Below are positions 21,931-33,110 of a stretch of DNA of 64,000 nucleotides, piece after piece. Position numbers and translations under genes: made by a program. The notes below the pieces were generated by a model. It searched no databases. It worked only from the letters and a program-made list of their open reading frames with translations, and was not told the origin of the DNA. Source of the stretch: Armigeres subalbatus (taxonomy: Eukaryota; Arthropoda; Insecta; Diptera; Culicidae); the NCBI RefSeq assembly GCF_024139115.2, contig NW_026943408.1:124001-188000 (forward strand), read 5' to 3'. Position 1 is the stretch's first letter, and each line of letters starts with the position of its first letter.

Positions 21931-24900
21931 AAATTGATGATAAAACGGATCATTTTAAAAAGCTTTTCATCGTTTACTTGACTAAGAAAGCTTTGGAAAA
22001 TCACTGTCAACTGTACATGTGCCCTAAAACTGTATCCCATAAGCGGCCAAATCTGGAACGAACATCAAATCGTATCGTTTTGTCACATCGCTCGAGCCTG
22101 TCGACAACGGTGGGTGACTGTGGCATAAAACTCAACCGTCATGGCGTGTCATCGACAGCGCAAAGCTTACCTCGACGTTCTGATGGTCACATTGCTTTTC
22201 ATCACATCGACCGTAGTATACGGCCCAGTCAAAAGCGCTATTTCCTATTCCCGGTCATTCCGTCGACGTTTCGTTTACGACAGGGCCGAAAATTAAAATG
22301 AAAAGCCGCTGACTAAGAGCAGTGACTCTCACCTGACGTGCAGTGTGCTGTGAAGTGAAGCGAAAGCCCACGAATTTTAGGGGGCGCGAGTTTGGGACGT
22401 TAAGGCGATGACGATCAGTCAGTGTTGTGTGGAGAAACGAAAAGTACAGAAAGTGCAACTCGTCATTTTCCGCCATCGTAGCATCGCGATTACAGCTGCT
22501 GCTATCGTCATCGTCGTCGTCGTCGTCGTAATCGTCGGGGATGATGCTGCGAATTCACCGCAGGAATGTTTAATATTTTCCTTTTCTCCGTTTTGTCCTG
22601 AGTGATGACTTAGGGTCATGCGCTATTTTTCGTTTCGAGCATATTTCTGACATACAAAATGCATGGTAGAACCATTGGATATGGCTGGTCACAGATCACT
22701 CAAAAGGCGAAAGTTAGACGGGTGGCGGCTCAACGCATAAAAACTTGAGTGATGTCGCATTGAATCGTGCTTGATTTTGCATATTGGGACAAATATTAGT
22801 TCATAAACCCTGCCAGATGAGTTTCGTATTTTTTGCCAACATAAAAAGAACAGCAACATCCTGGCCGGCGTAGACGTCACCGTTTGCTGATGCGGTGAAA
22901 TAAATCTCAGTATACCCCAACTATGGCGAACACCGTGAATGATGGAACCAGCAGAGTTTCATATCGGCAAAAGGTACTTTAATTAGAATGTCATAAACAC
23001 TCACCTGGGCGCTTCCTGGCGTATACTTTCGCCCAGTCGGGTGGAGTTTTTTTTCCTGTTTATCTGGCCGTTCTCTCTTATGCATATTCAGAGGGGGCGC
23101 GGGCTCCGGTTGATGTATCCGTATCAGTGATCCCTGTGATGCTGTTGGAACGGAAAAATGTGATGCAGTGCAGAATGGCGCCTTTTTGGTGCCTTGGGGA
23201 ACATTGAAATTAAGAAAGAAAATTCACTCAACCAGCGCCTGATTTAAATTTAAATGAAAACTCATTGCAGCTCAAAGCTCGCAAACTTGCTTGCAGAGTG
23301 AAAGTTCAAAGAGAAAAGGTTGTCCGAACATAATCAGAATAGAGTTATTCATGAACGAACAAACTACGGAATGGTTACCATGTTTTTCTGAAGGATGTAG
23401 AGTTCCAACATTTGCTTTGTGTTAATAAAGCGTTTTCGAGGATAAACACTGTGGTCGCTTTTTGCGAGCTTTATTTTTGTTTAATTATAGATTTAAGAAT
23501 TCCCAAAAATAAGGTGTTGAAAATTGAAATTGAAAATTGAAAAATATGTTATGGAAACTTATGTAGATCAAGACATTGAAAAAATGACGGGGGATGGCAG
23601 GGGGAGTACTCTTGTTCAAGGTCTGGGTGGGGGTTTGGCGAATCTTTGTCCACTGGACGATCCGGTCGTTCCGGTGAGGTGGGTCATGACATCTGATCTA
23701 CCGGCACCAAAGTGGGCCAAGGTTTGTTCGCCCTAGGCTTTTACCAAACGCTGGGGTCGCTCCGAAGGTCGCAGTTAGAGTTTAAAAAAGGAAGACTCAA
23801 TTAAAATGGAATACTGAGAGCAGTGACGGGAAATATCATTTCGATGTCATCGGACTAATTTGCTAAAAACTTTTTTCACAAATTATTTACAATGTTGTTT
23901 TTCATATGAACATGTAGCTCTCAAATGACCCGAAAACTTTTTCTAGTAGGTCATTTCTCGAATTAATGTTAAATGACGTTAATGTCATGACATTCCGAGA
24001 CATTTTTTAAATTTCGCTCTGGTGGCACACTTTGTATTTAGAACAATGATCTGTTTGCCAAAGTTCTGGAACCTTTTAAGCATTACATGTTGATCGAAAA
24101 ATCCGATTTGTAAATAACTTTTGAAAAAAGTTATTAGCAAATTAGTAAAAGCAATCCCATGACATTTTGTTTACTAGCTGTTTCGTTACCCATCACTACC
24201 CGAATAGAAAATACAATAGAATTACATTAAAATATCATAAAATTACAATACATTTTATTTATGAACAATCAATTCTCGCTTAACTTTTCAAAAGGACCTA
24301 AGTAACATTTTTTCATGAATTAATTTGAATACTGCAATCAATAGCTTTCATGTTGTTCTGTTGATAGCGCTATTCAAATTAAATCATGAAAAAAATGTTA
24401 CGAGAATTCTATCCAGTATTTTGCGCTCGGTAATGGCTGCCGAGTGAGTGCCTTTTTGACATTCAAGAGGTAGAAAATATTTTCATATTTTGATCACTGT
24501 AGGCCTTGATTAATTAAATAACATTGGCACTCACCAGGTTGCATAAAAACAAAAAACAAAACGTCAAATAATTTCCTGTATGATATTCATGGGTTTGGTA
24601 CGTAGTTTTTTCATGCACTTATGTTGTATTTTTAATTTTACCTAAGAAGCGATAAGCGAAATATTCTTCAATGGCCCACTGGATATTGTCAGTTGACAGT
24701 CTAAACAATCATTGATTGAGGACGCTGAATCGAATGTTTTAGGTGTTCCCTGATTTTGCATATTCCTTGATCTTTGAGGAATTTGGGATGTTGCAGTATT
24801 TACACATTTTAGTATATCTCATTTTCAGATTCTGCTGAAGTGATTGTTCTGACAATTTGAAATGAACAAATGAAGCTTGGCTCATGTAATCCTATTACAA

Positions 24901-25019
24901 AAACGTGCAATGTATGATGGTTTTTTAATTTGTTCAAAAATGTTTTGATGAATGGATAATTTGCAGACACCCTGTAGCATGGACTTGGGGTGACAGATGG
25001 GTGCTGCGTAAAAGGCCCC
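21931..25019. other. Unassigned stretch with a GC-richer block
   Basis: No gene I can support. 22060-22620 is GC-richer and holds a (CGT)n run near 22508-22535 and TCAGTC/TCAGTG words near 22418 that resemble an insect initiator. 23570-23770 is a G-rich block with a 70-codon frame but no known motif. 24190-24480 is a repeat listed separately. The remainder is AT-rich and featureless to me. Confidence 0.35.
24190..24480. repeat. Repeat with CAATAGAATTAC interior and CGGTAATGGCTGCCG end, containing a hairpin
   Basis: Words such as ATACAATAGAATTAC and the end TATTTTGCGCTCGGTAATGG match the larger relative at 27313-27730. Inside it, 24301-24330 and 24372-24401 are near-perfect inverted copies (AGTAACATTTTTTCATGAAT on the left arm), a hairpin of about 100 bp that looks like a separate small MITE. 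Confidence 0.6.
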
Positions 25020-25998
25020 TTAAGGAGGATTCCGATACAGTGGACCATAGGATTCTTCTCTTCTAAACTGGAGAAGTTAGGGGTTTAATCAAGCTCTCTG
25101 CTTTAATTATGATCCTACCTGGCGTACAGCTTCTTTCGAGTTAAGATGGGCTAGTCGTAGTCGGAATATTCCATTTAATAGCTCGAGATTTCCGCAGGGC
25201 TGGAAACTTGATCCACTGCTTTTGTCAATTTTTTAAACGATGTCTCGCTGTTGCTACCTGATAATTGCGGCTTATTTTGCACAGATGATATGGCAATTTA
25301 CAAAATATGAAAATGCGACACGGGCTGCATGGAGCTTCAAAATATGATGCGTACCTTCGCAGATTGGTGTTCACGTAATTTGTTGTGCTCAAGTGTAGCA
25401 AAATACAACATCATTTCTAACCACCGTACCCTCCACCGGGGCCCTCCTTAACCGCGCGGTAAGACGCGCGGCTACAAAGCAAGACCATGCTGAGGGTGGC
25501 TGGGTTCGATTCCCGGTGCCGGTCTAGGCAATTTTCGGATTGGAAATTGTCTCGACTTCCCTGGGCATAAAAGTATCATTGTGCTAGCCTCATGATATAC
25601 AAATGCAAAAATGGTAACCTGGCTTAGAAACCTCGCAGTTAATAACTGTGGAAGTGCTTAATGAACACTAAGCTGCGAGGCGGCTCTGTCCCAGTGTGGG
25701 GATGTAATGCCAATAAGAAGAAGAAGAAGAAGAACCACCGTAAGAGATCATCTTCGGTAATATCCTTTCCGGACGTAGTCTTATCCTAGTGCAGCATCTG
25801 AAAGGTCTCGGTGTTATCCTGGCCAGCGGACTTCCATCATCACCAGATCCAATCAATAATTGGGGTTCATTCTCAAAATTTCTGCCAAGTTCCATGAGAC
25901 ATTATGTCTCAGAGCCCTCTTCTGTTCGCTGGTTCGGTCTATTTTGGAGCCGAATGCTGCCATATGGAGCACATTCTATCCCAGTTGGATCGGTTGAA
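25020..25998 (+). pseudogene. Jockey-type LINE reverse transcriptase remnant
   Basis: Translation in drifting frames recovers a VDHRILL block, a block like FELRWASRSRNIPFNSSRFP followed by Q-G, the LFCTDDMAIYK box (an altered FADDM-IY active site) and a FADWCSRNLL block. The second half continues after a SINE (25429-25732) with SLLFAGSVYFGAECC and QLDRLNR-like blocks near the C-terminal end. This order fits Jockey/CR1-type RTs. It is split by stops and frameshifts and is dead. Another Jockey-type scrap is at 62310-62822; they could belong to one family. Confidence 0.7.
25429..25732 (+). mobile_element. Feilai-like tRNA-derived SINE, complete
   Basis: A 304-bp insertion flanked by the 10-bp duplication AACCACCGTA (25419-25428 and 25733-25742). 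The head has a tRNA A-box-like GCGGTAAGACGCGCGGCTAC and a B-box GGGTTCGATTCCC, which should recruit RNA polymerase III. The body includes GGCAATTTTCGGATTGG and ends TGCCAATAAGAAGAAGAAGA. It lies inside the Jockey-type pseudogene. The head is nearly identical to the copy at 57119-57313. The Feilai name is from memory. Confidence 0.88.
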
Positions 25999-26246
25999 TA
26001 GAAACCATTAAAAAAGTTCAAGTTAATTAGTGGAAGTAAATGGAAGAATAATAGTCTTTTAACCGTGTAACATTTCCCCTAAGACGCTCACAAATAATTA
26101 ATCATTGTACGATTTACTAAGCACAGATTATGCTCTGCACGAGCCCATTCGTTCAATTAGCCACCAACTAAACAAGTTTGAAACCTATTTCGTTTTGATG
26201 TTACTTCGTTCCTGTGAGGTTAAGTTTTATTCATAAAGACATCAAT

Positions 26247-26372
26247 GCTGTCCAATGAGAGCTTGAAGTAGCTCGAAGTTTCTCCCTGTCCTGCTCATAC
26301 CCATTTGTAGACAAAAAAGAAAGAGCAGGACGGGAACAACTTCGAGCTACTTCGAGCAGCTCATTGGACAGC
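26247..26372. mobile_element. Short hairpin MITE
   Basis: Ends GCTGTCCAATGAG and, inverted, GCTGTCCAATGAG. Both arms continue with AAGTAGCTCGAAGTT and a CCCGTCCTGCTC-like word, giving about 50-bp arms with a loop of about 20 bp. ATCAAT occurs at 26241-26246 and 26376-26381, a probable target duplication with a 3-bp offset on the right. Confidence 0.7.
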
Positions 26373-27312
26373 ACTATCAATTTATTGTCAGTTGGATTAT
26401 AAGTGGTCTGCCGCAGTTTTCCGTTTTCTTCTGATTACTCAGATCAGTTACAGATTTTCTAGACATCCCATTTTCTGCAGATTTCACAAATTCTCCAGGT
26501 TCCACAGATTCATCATGGAATGCGGGACGTTTTCCGGGACACCTGGTAATGCAGGACAAGTAAGCTGAATCCGGGACTGTCCCGCATAATCCGGAACGTC
26601 TGGTCACTTTAACTTAAACTAAAGAAAATGCTTTGAAATACATGGGCGACTCACGTGAGAGAAGTGCAATTCTTCAATAGCAAAATCAGTTGATTCACAT
26701 AATTATATTCTCCAACCAAATAAAACCCAAATTGGTCGTCAAGCCTAGTTGGATTTTTCCCATATTTGGCCTGAATGTTTGAAATTGTATTCATGGATTA
26801 AAGTTAAGGATAATCGAAATAAAATGAACGCATGATCGCTTTTATAGTCCAATAATCTAAAGGTTCATTTAAAAAACGCGTTAGAAGTATTCCACAATAT
26901 TTTACCACGAATAATATAATTTATGAAATGAAAGAATGTCATTCGGATAAAAACAAACACTCTTTAGTTGATGATAGGCACACTACATTGCAATGAAAAG
27001 AAGTAATATTTTGGTTGTGTGTTCATACATATTCATATCAGGATTATTTAATTGGTGAACATGAGAAATTGGAAACAAAACTATCCAGCAGTCGCCGTAA
27101 AGCTTCCTTTGTTTGACCTATTTTAAGCCTAGAAAATAAGAAAATATTGAGTTAATTAAAAAATTTATTAAACTAACGTATATCCTTGTTTCCGTCAAAG
27201 ATAGTTGACGTCTGTTGACTTTGTTGTTCTCAAAATTTTTATGATCCAGGGCAAACTAGATGAGTTCCAATGTTTTCTACCTCTTGAATGTCAAACTGGA
27301 GGGAACTCACGC

Positions 27313-27730
27313 CGCCATTACCGAGCGCAAAATACTCGATTGTTCTTTTATTGTACCAATTAATTTTCCTTATTGTTGTTCCAATAAACGTACAATAAAA
27401 TCTATTGACAGAAAAATGTTGACAATACAATTTCAATAAATTCTATTGTAATCGCAAACATTTGTCTGAGAAATAAACGATTTTTTTATTGTTACGGTAA
27501 CTAACAATTCCTATTTTCTATTGTAAAACTTTCATTTACAATAGGATTTATGGTGGAAAAAAATATTTTTAATTGTTATTCTATTGTGAGTAACAATAGA
27601 GTTAATTGTAATTACAATTAAATTTATCGTATTGTTACAATAATTTCTATTGTAATTCTATTGGACTTTTTTATTCGGATAGTTGAGAGATTTTATCCAG
27701 CATCTCGCACGGTAATGGCTGCCGGCCGTT
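27313..27730. repeat. ATTGTAA-rich inverted-repeat element
   Basis: Outer ends are CATTACCGAGCGCAAAATAC on the left and, inverted, CATTACCGTGCGAGATGCTG on the right. The 300-bp interior is packed with overlapping palindromic words (CAATAGAATTACAATAG, AATTGTAATTACAATT, TATTGTTAC). A short extra inverted repeat around 27708-27782 (CGGTAATGGCTGCCG with TTTTTTGA) extends the right side. The copy at 24190-24480 is related. Confidence 0.65.
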
Positions 27731-27849
27731 TTTTGACAGTTGGCAGCCTAGAAAAGTATCAAAAAACGGCAGCCATTACCGCGCGCGAAATGGGGGATAA
27801 GACGGATCGAGTCAGCTGTTTTTCTCGTGTTTATCTACTTTGACATTTG

Positions 27850-27990
27850 GTGGGTAGAGGTGTGCGCCGGTCCGATATTCGTCGGCGGCGGCGTTTGTCA
27901 GAATTTTGGTCGAGATCGGCGGCGTTTTCGGCGTCACACCGAAAGCCATTTTAGCCGGCGGCGGCGGCGTGAATCGGCGTGGCGATTTTT
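27850..27990. other. GGC-rich island
   Basis: A sharp GC-rich block in AT-rich DNA with GTGTGCGCCGGTCCGATATT, repeated CGGCGGCGGCG and CGGCGTG words. I recall similar GAGGTGTGCGCCG blocks as dispersed mosquito repeats but cannot confirm this. No open frame of note. Confidence 0.4.
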
Positions 27991-28082
27991 TAATTACGCT
28001 TCTTAAAAAAAAATGCATTTTTTCGGGATAGACTTTCATTTACAAAGGAAAAATCTTTTAAATTTCACATGAAAAATCTAAT

Positions 28083-28171
28083 GAACTTCTTCTTATTCTT
28101 CTATGGCTCTACATTCCAACTGGAACTTGGCCTACTTTTCAACTTAGTATTCTTTTAGCAGTTCCTCAGTT
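28083..28171 (-). mobile_element. SINE 3'-end fragment, minus orientation
   Basis: On the minus strand: AACTGAGGAACTGCT, an ACACTAAGTTGAAAAG-like word, CCAAGTTCCAGTTGGAATGT, then AGAGCCATAGAAGAATAAGA. It abuts the left inverted arm of the element at 28172-30523. Confidence 0.6.
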
Positions 28172-28243
28172 ATCGAAATTAATTTATTGGCTTTTTTCGA
28201 TGTTAATTATACTACTCAAAGCAAAAGAGAGTAGATGAAAGTA

Positions 28244-28953
28244 GGGGAAGTGGGGGTAGCACGCCCATAGGGGTTAAAACGCGCCACCCCTGAATAAGGT
28301 TAAATATCCCCATTTTGATTATTTTCAATAGTCTATACGATAAAGCAATGAAAAATATTGCCATTGGATACATATATTTCATGATTTTTCTCTAGTTATA
28401 CATGAAAAACTCGAAAAACGATTTTTGCGTGTTTTGATGCAATTCTAGCTCGGTGGAATTTAGTCTTTCTGTCGCTGTTATACACTGATAAATTAATAAT
28501 TGAGCCATGAGCCATGCTGCTTACTCGTGTTCTTTTTGTTCCACACGAAATCGTCGTCAAAATGGTTTTAAAACGATTTTATGGGCCTTCAAACTTCTGA
28601 GGTCGGTGTGGGGCGTTACGCCCATGCTCATTTTGTATTACCGAAACAGCTGAAACATTCAGTTAATTGCCTTAATGTAGGCAATTAAAATGTAAATCAG
28701 TACGATGAGCACATGTGCGTTTTAACCCATCCACTGGCGCATCTCACCCCGCATGGTTTCAAAATCATTTTTTCGGGTGCTTTTAAAAATCAAATTTCTG
28801 TGCAATAAAATGGACAATTAGATATCTGTTATCGGTAGTCAGTCGCAGATATGCTGTTCTTCAGTATGCGCTGATGAAAACTGGCTGAAATGGTGGTTTT
28901 CATTGATAAAAATGGCATTTTCCTTAACGTGGGCGTCCTACCCCCAGTTCCCC
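28244..28953. mobile_element. 710-bp TA-flanked element, GGGGAAGTGGGGGTAG ends
   Basis: The left end is GGGGAAGTGGGGGTAGCACG and the right end, inverted, is GGGGAACTGGGGGTAGGACG. TA flanks both sides (28242-28243 and 28954-28955). The opposite arm of the host element shows the empty site GAAAGTAATGAAG. No frame; non-autonomous, probably Tc1/mariner-type by its TA target. Confidence 0.85.
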
Positions 28954-28964
28954 TAATGAAGATA

Positions 28965-29293
28965 CAGATTCGATTGACACCGCAAGCGAGCGGCAAGTGT
29001 GAAATGAATAGAAACTGAAGATTAGCAGAGGGCCATATGAGAGAACAAACATTGTTGAAATCGCTGTTATTCTGCCTAACGTCCACCCAGGAACGGCTTG
29101 GATAGTGACGTGGTGATCACTGTACCAAGACAGGCCAGTGATCACCACGTCACTATCCAAGCCGTTCCTGGGTGGACGTTAGGCAGAATAACAGCGATTT
29201 CAACAATGTTTGTTCTCTCATATGGCCCTCTGCTAATCTTCAGTTTCTATTCATTTCACACTTGCCGCTCGCTTGCGGTGTCAATCGAATCTG
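28965..29293. repeat. Perfect 329-bp palindrome inserted at a TA
   Basis: Positions 28965-29122 and 29136-29293 are exact inverted copies (158 bp) around a 13-bp spacer (TACCAAGACAGGC). I compared the arms line by line and saw no mismatch. The end is CAGATTCGATTGACACCGC. TA flanks both sides (28963-28964 and 29294-29295). Removing it restores AAGATACACTGAGCC, which pairs with AAGATACACTGAACC in the right arm of the host element. It is a foldback MITE or very young hairpin element. Confidence 0.88.
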
Positions 29294-30554
29294 TACACTG
29301 AGCCAAAACAGCAATCCAAAATCGACTGATTTGGCTTTCCCCTCATTCAAAATATCGTTTCATCCGCAAGCGAATGCTGCGCCACTGTGTATGACATACT
29401 CATGTAAAATCGAAAGAAAATCATCCGAGCAACAAACAATGCTTGTAACGCCTGTTGAATGATGTGTCACACATATTCCTAATGCATATATAACGAAGTA
29501 GAATCGTTGAGATATCGGATGATATTTGCTTTGGTAAGGCACCACAACGATGTTCATTCGGTATTGGTATGCATTAATCATTGTGTTTCATATGAAGGTG
29601 TGGGTTGGTTTAGCGAATACTTGCCTGGCGCAAATCAACAATAGTCGCCATGTTTTGTTCTCCTGCCGAATCAGTCCGTGTTATTTCTCTTCGTAAGTTG
29701 ATTTCAATCGCCATTACTATCAGGCGCCATGCATGGATTTGCGGTACGTATAAATTGCATAAATAATTAGAGAAAAAGTGCATAAAATAATTGAAATATT
29801 GTTTTTAGCCAGTAATCATTCGTCTTGCTCGTCATCACCAACTTATTTACTTGCACTCGCGCAGCATCCGGTAAGTAGAAACATTTGTCTAAGGAATACG
29901 CAAAGTGAAATAAAGTGAGTTTTATTTTGTTCAGGATTTTGACGCGACGGACGCTGGCTGTGATGATATGCTGGTTCCGACAAAAGAATAGTCCCGTTAG
30001 AAGACCGTACGCTACGAAATGCCCCGCTATGAAGGCCAAAGAATGACCACATTCCGGTAGAGGTGCCATGATACTCACATGAAATCAAATAAACGATACG
30101 TAAATAAAATATGGATATGACTTAACAAAATTATTTGTTATTGTATTATTATTGTATTATACATAAAATGGCATTAAAACTATTATTTAGCTTTCAAATT
30201 GAAAAACATTTTCAAATTAAAATAAGTTCAAAACCATCCTGAAATCATCTGATGACCGAATGTTCTTCACCTCCACACCATCTGTATTGGATAATGGAAA
30301 TGGGATGACTGTCATACGCAACGCACGCGGGCGAATGGGAGCTGGCAAATGACGATCATCCTGAAAGTGAATGATTATCGTTAAGGGGCGGAACCAAATC
30401 AATTATCAGTCGCTATCAGGATGAAGATTTGGTTCAGTGTATCTTCATTACTTTCATCTACTCCCTGTCGCTTTGAGTAGTATATTTATCACTGAAAAAA
30501 GCCAATAAATTAATTTCGATAAAGTCACGCGGTGATCAAAGCTTTCCTAATTAT

Positions 30555-30752
30555 ATTTCCTCAGTTACTAATTTTCTATGCCCGCTATCGCATGAGTATG
30601 TATCTTGTGCGACAAGTACAATGGATACACTATGCCCAGGGTGTCGAGAAAGTTTCCAACCCGAAAACATCCTAGACCGGACCGAGAATCGAACTCGCCA
30701 TATCTGGATTGGCAATCCTACGCCTTTGCTCACAAGGCTATTCGAGACCCGT
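30555..30752 (-). mobile_element. tRNA-derived SINE (second family), minus orientation
   Basis: Read on the minus strand from 30752: a tRNA-like head (GTCTCGAATAGCCTTGTGAG), a B-box GAGTTCGATTCTCGG, then GGTCTAGGATGTTTTCGGGT, CTCGACACCCTGGGCATAGT and a body shared with 21693-21930. The 3' end is near 30555. The head looks derived from a tRNA with a long variable region, but the cloverleaf is decayed. Confidence 0.75.
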
Positions 30753-30789
30753 TCTTCTTAAAATAAGTTTTTCCTGGAATTGGAAATTA

Positions 30790-33110
30790 TTTTCAGATTT
30801 TCCACGGGAACTATTTTGAAGTTTCGAGAAATCTTCGGAATTACCAAGAGAAGCTCTTTAGAATTAACAAATGAAATTGTTTGTAATTTCAGCAGCAATT
30901 TCGTAGCAATTTACATGAGAAACTTCAGAGTTTCCACGAGAAATTGCTCTTAACTTCTACAGCAAAATTTTCGGAAATTCACGGAAAAATCCTGTTCTTC
31001 GAAATTCACTCAGACAATTCTTCATATTTGTAGGCGAGTGCGGCTGATAGAATGGGTGTTTTAACGTTTGCTTTCTCAGTCTAGAATAATTAAGACGGCT
31101 AATTTGGTTCCACGGGACACTCCAAGAAGTTTTCAAGGAAAATTCTCTGGAATATTCACGGAATTTGAACGGAAATTTCTTTAGAATTTTGTGCTAAGGA
31201 TTGTTCAAAATGTAGATTTCAATAAAAAAAAATGCTTTGTATTTCAATGGAAAATTGTTCCGAATTATTGGACTTCTACGGGAAATTCTTTGTACAGTAG
31301 ACGTTCGATATCTGAAAGTCATTTAAATGCAATTCTTTTAACTGCAATTCGATAGTTATATCAGTTTTGCAGTTTTTGGACAGTTGAACTTCAAAACGAT
31401 TTAAAAGTGGATGATAGCTGCATTGCGCTGCACAATCCCGTGCATTTCATTTGACGTCGTCTGATAATCGTTTGACGTCTAGAATGTGTCGCGGTTATCG
31501 AATGGCATTCGCTAAGTGAAACGTAAACATGTTGTAGTCATCGAACGACTAGTTCATTGTCCATAAAAAATTCTTGGGAAATTCCATTGGCCGAAAGTGA
31601 CATACGGCTGAACTGGTAATTTGGCCGAAAAAGTCGTTTGGCCGAAAATGCCGTTTGGTCGAAATGGTCGTTTGACAGAATGAACCATTTGGCCGAAATT
31701 ATCGTTTGGGCCAACAGGTAATACGGCCAGATGTCAATAATTTAAAGGGTAATTTAGTAAAAAATATCCACACGTTTGTCCTAATGACATTTACGGCAAA
31801 AGGGCTTTTTTGTCGAACGACCGTTGGACGAAATTTCGTAACCTCTCTATTTTTTAAGTCGATACTGGCTTCTTAAGCCAAAAGTCATCTTTCCAAATCC
31901 CATTAAGGCAAACTGAACGAAACTGTTATCGTGTCGAAAATGGTTTGACCAATAATGTAGTTTGACCGAAAGCAACATACAGATGAAATGGACATTCAGT
32001 CGAACTGGTAATTTGGATAAATAAATCATTTGACCGAAAATGCCCTTTGGTAGGAATGGCCATTTGGCCCACAAATATCCTTTCGGCCAAACGGCATTTT
32101 CTGCCAAATGACCTATTTGGCTAAACGCCATTTTGGCAAAATGATCAATTTTCAAAAAAGGTTGCAGAAAGAACTATTTTGGGCCAAATGGCTCTTTCTG
32201 CCAAATGACAATTCTTACCGAAAGACATTTTTGGTCAAATGATCTATTCGGTCAAACCACTTTTTCTACCGGACACCATTCAGTCAAATTAACTGTTAAC
32301 AAACAACTTTTTACAAGTCCGGAAAAATGTTCTTTTTGGCTGTACGTCGCTTTCGGCCAACTACATTTTCGGTCAAATCAGTTTTGACCTGATAACAGGT
32401 TCCGTTAAACATTGCTAAGTGGTACTTGGCTAGATGTTTTTTTGATTTAAAGGCCAGTATCGACTTAAATGTAGAGAGGCGCTACGAAATTTTGTTCAAT
32501 GGTCAATTGACAAAAAACGCCATTTAGCCAAACGAGTGGCCATTTTTGACCATATTATCCGTTTAGTCATTGACAGATGGCTAGATGGCCCATTCTGTCA
32601 AAAATCCATTTCGGCTAAACGGCATTTTCGGTCGATGATCGTTTCAGCCAGACGACCTGTTAGGGCAAAGGGCTTTTTCGGCCAAATCACCAGTTCGGCC
32701 GTCACTTTCGGTCAATGAAATTTCTCAATAAGCTATCGAAAATAAAAAGAATTTTCTGAAGAAATTAAAAAAAAAATTAAATCAACGAACATTTTTCCGT
32801 TGTTTTAAAGTTTGCTATGCCAAACTAGCCGTCTTAAATAATCTAGAATGAGAAAGTTAACGTTGAAGCATCGCTTTTACCAGTTACCTGTGTAAATTTC
32901 AAAGCATACTCAACAGAAGCTTAATAGGAACTGGATGGATATAAAGAATATTTTCCTGTAGAAATTTGGAACAACTTCCCGTAAAAACTCTGAAGAGATT
33001 CTCATGTAAATTCCAAACAATTTTCCTTGGTAAATCCAAAGAGCTACTCTTGGTAATTCCAAAGAGTTCTCGAAACTTTAAAATAGTTCCCGTGGAAAAT
33101 TTGAAAAAAA
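30790..33110. repeat. Giant foldback of GGCCGAAA-like words
   Basis: A left arm (30790-32150) and right arm (about 32170-33110) are imperfect inverted copies. Paired landmarks are TTTTCCACGGGAACTATTTT at 30797 with its complement near 33079-33098, and TCTAGAATAATTAAGACGGC at 31080 with its complement near 32828. Three more pairs are CATTGGCCGAAAGTGAC near 31586 with 32701-32716, AGTCGATACTGGC at 31858 with 32453-32465, and the pair at 31958 and 32339-32363. The left-arm interior is largely (TTTGGCCGAAAATG)-like words and the right arm their complement. There is no real coding frame. The left arm is longer because of a later insertion (31296-31556). Confidence 0.82.
31296..31556. mobile_element. 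MITE with CAGTAGACGTTCGAT end, inside one foldback arm
   Basis: The left end is ACAGTAGACGTTCGATATCTG and the right end, inverted, carries AGTCGTTCGAT. It is present only in the left arm of the foldback, so it came later. I recall similar CAGTAGACGTTCGATA ends from mosquito MITEs. The exact target duplication was not resolved. Confidence 0.55.

Larger units (their letters stand above)
28172..30523. mobile_element. Inverted-repeat DNA element hosting two TA insertions
   Basis: The left arm (28172-28243, continued at 28956-28964 and 29294 onward) is complementary to the right arm at 30439-30523. Shared words include TATCGAAATTAATTTATTGG, GAGTAGATGAAAG and ATGAAGATACACTGA. Two later insertions at TA dinucleotides interrupt the left arm (28244-28953 and 28965-29293). 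With both removed, the left arm matches the right arm across both junctions. The interior (29300-30430) has no transposase frame. The superfamily is unknown. Confidence 0.75.

Noticed and set aside
29098..29462. Small proteins identical to ones on the opposite strand near 28829-29160
   Set aside because: They are mirror translations of the perfect palindrome, not duplicated genes.
31847..32718. Short ORFs rich in FGQ/AKRHF-like words
   Set aside because: Translations of the GGCCGAAA-like words in the foldback arms; no coding signal.
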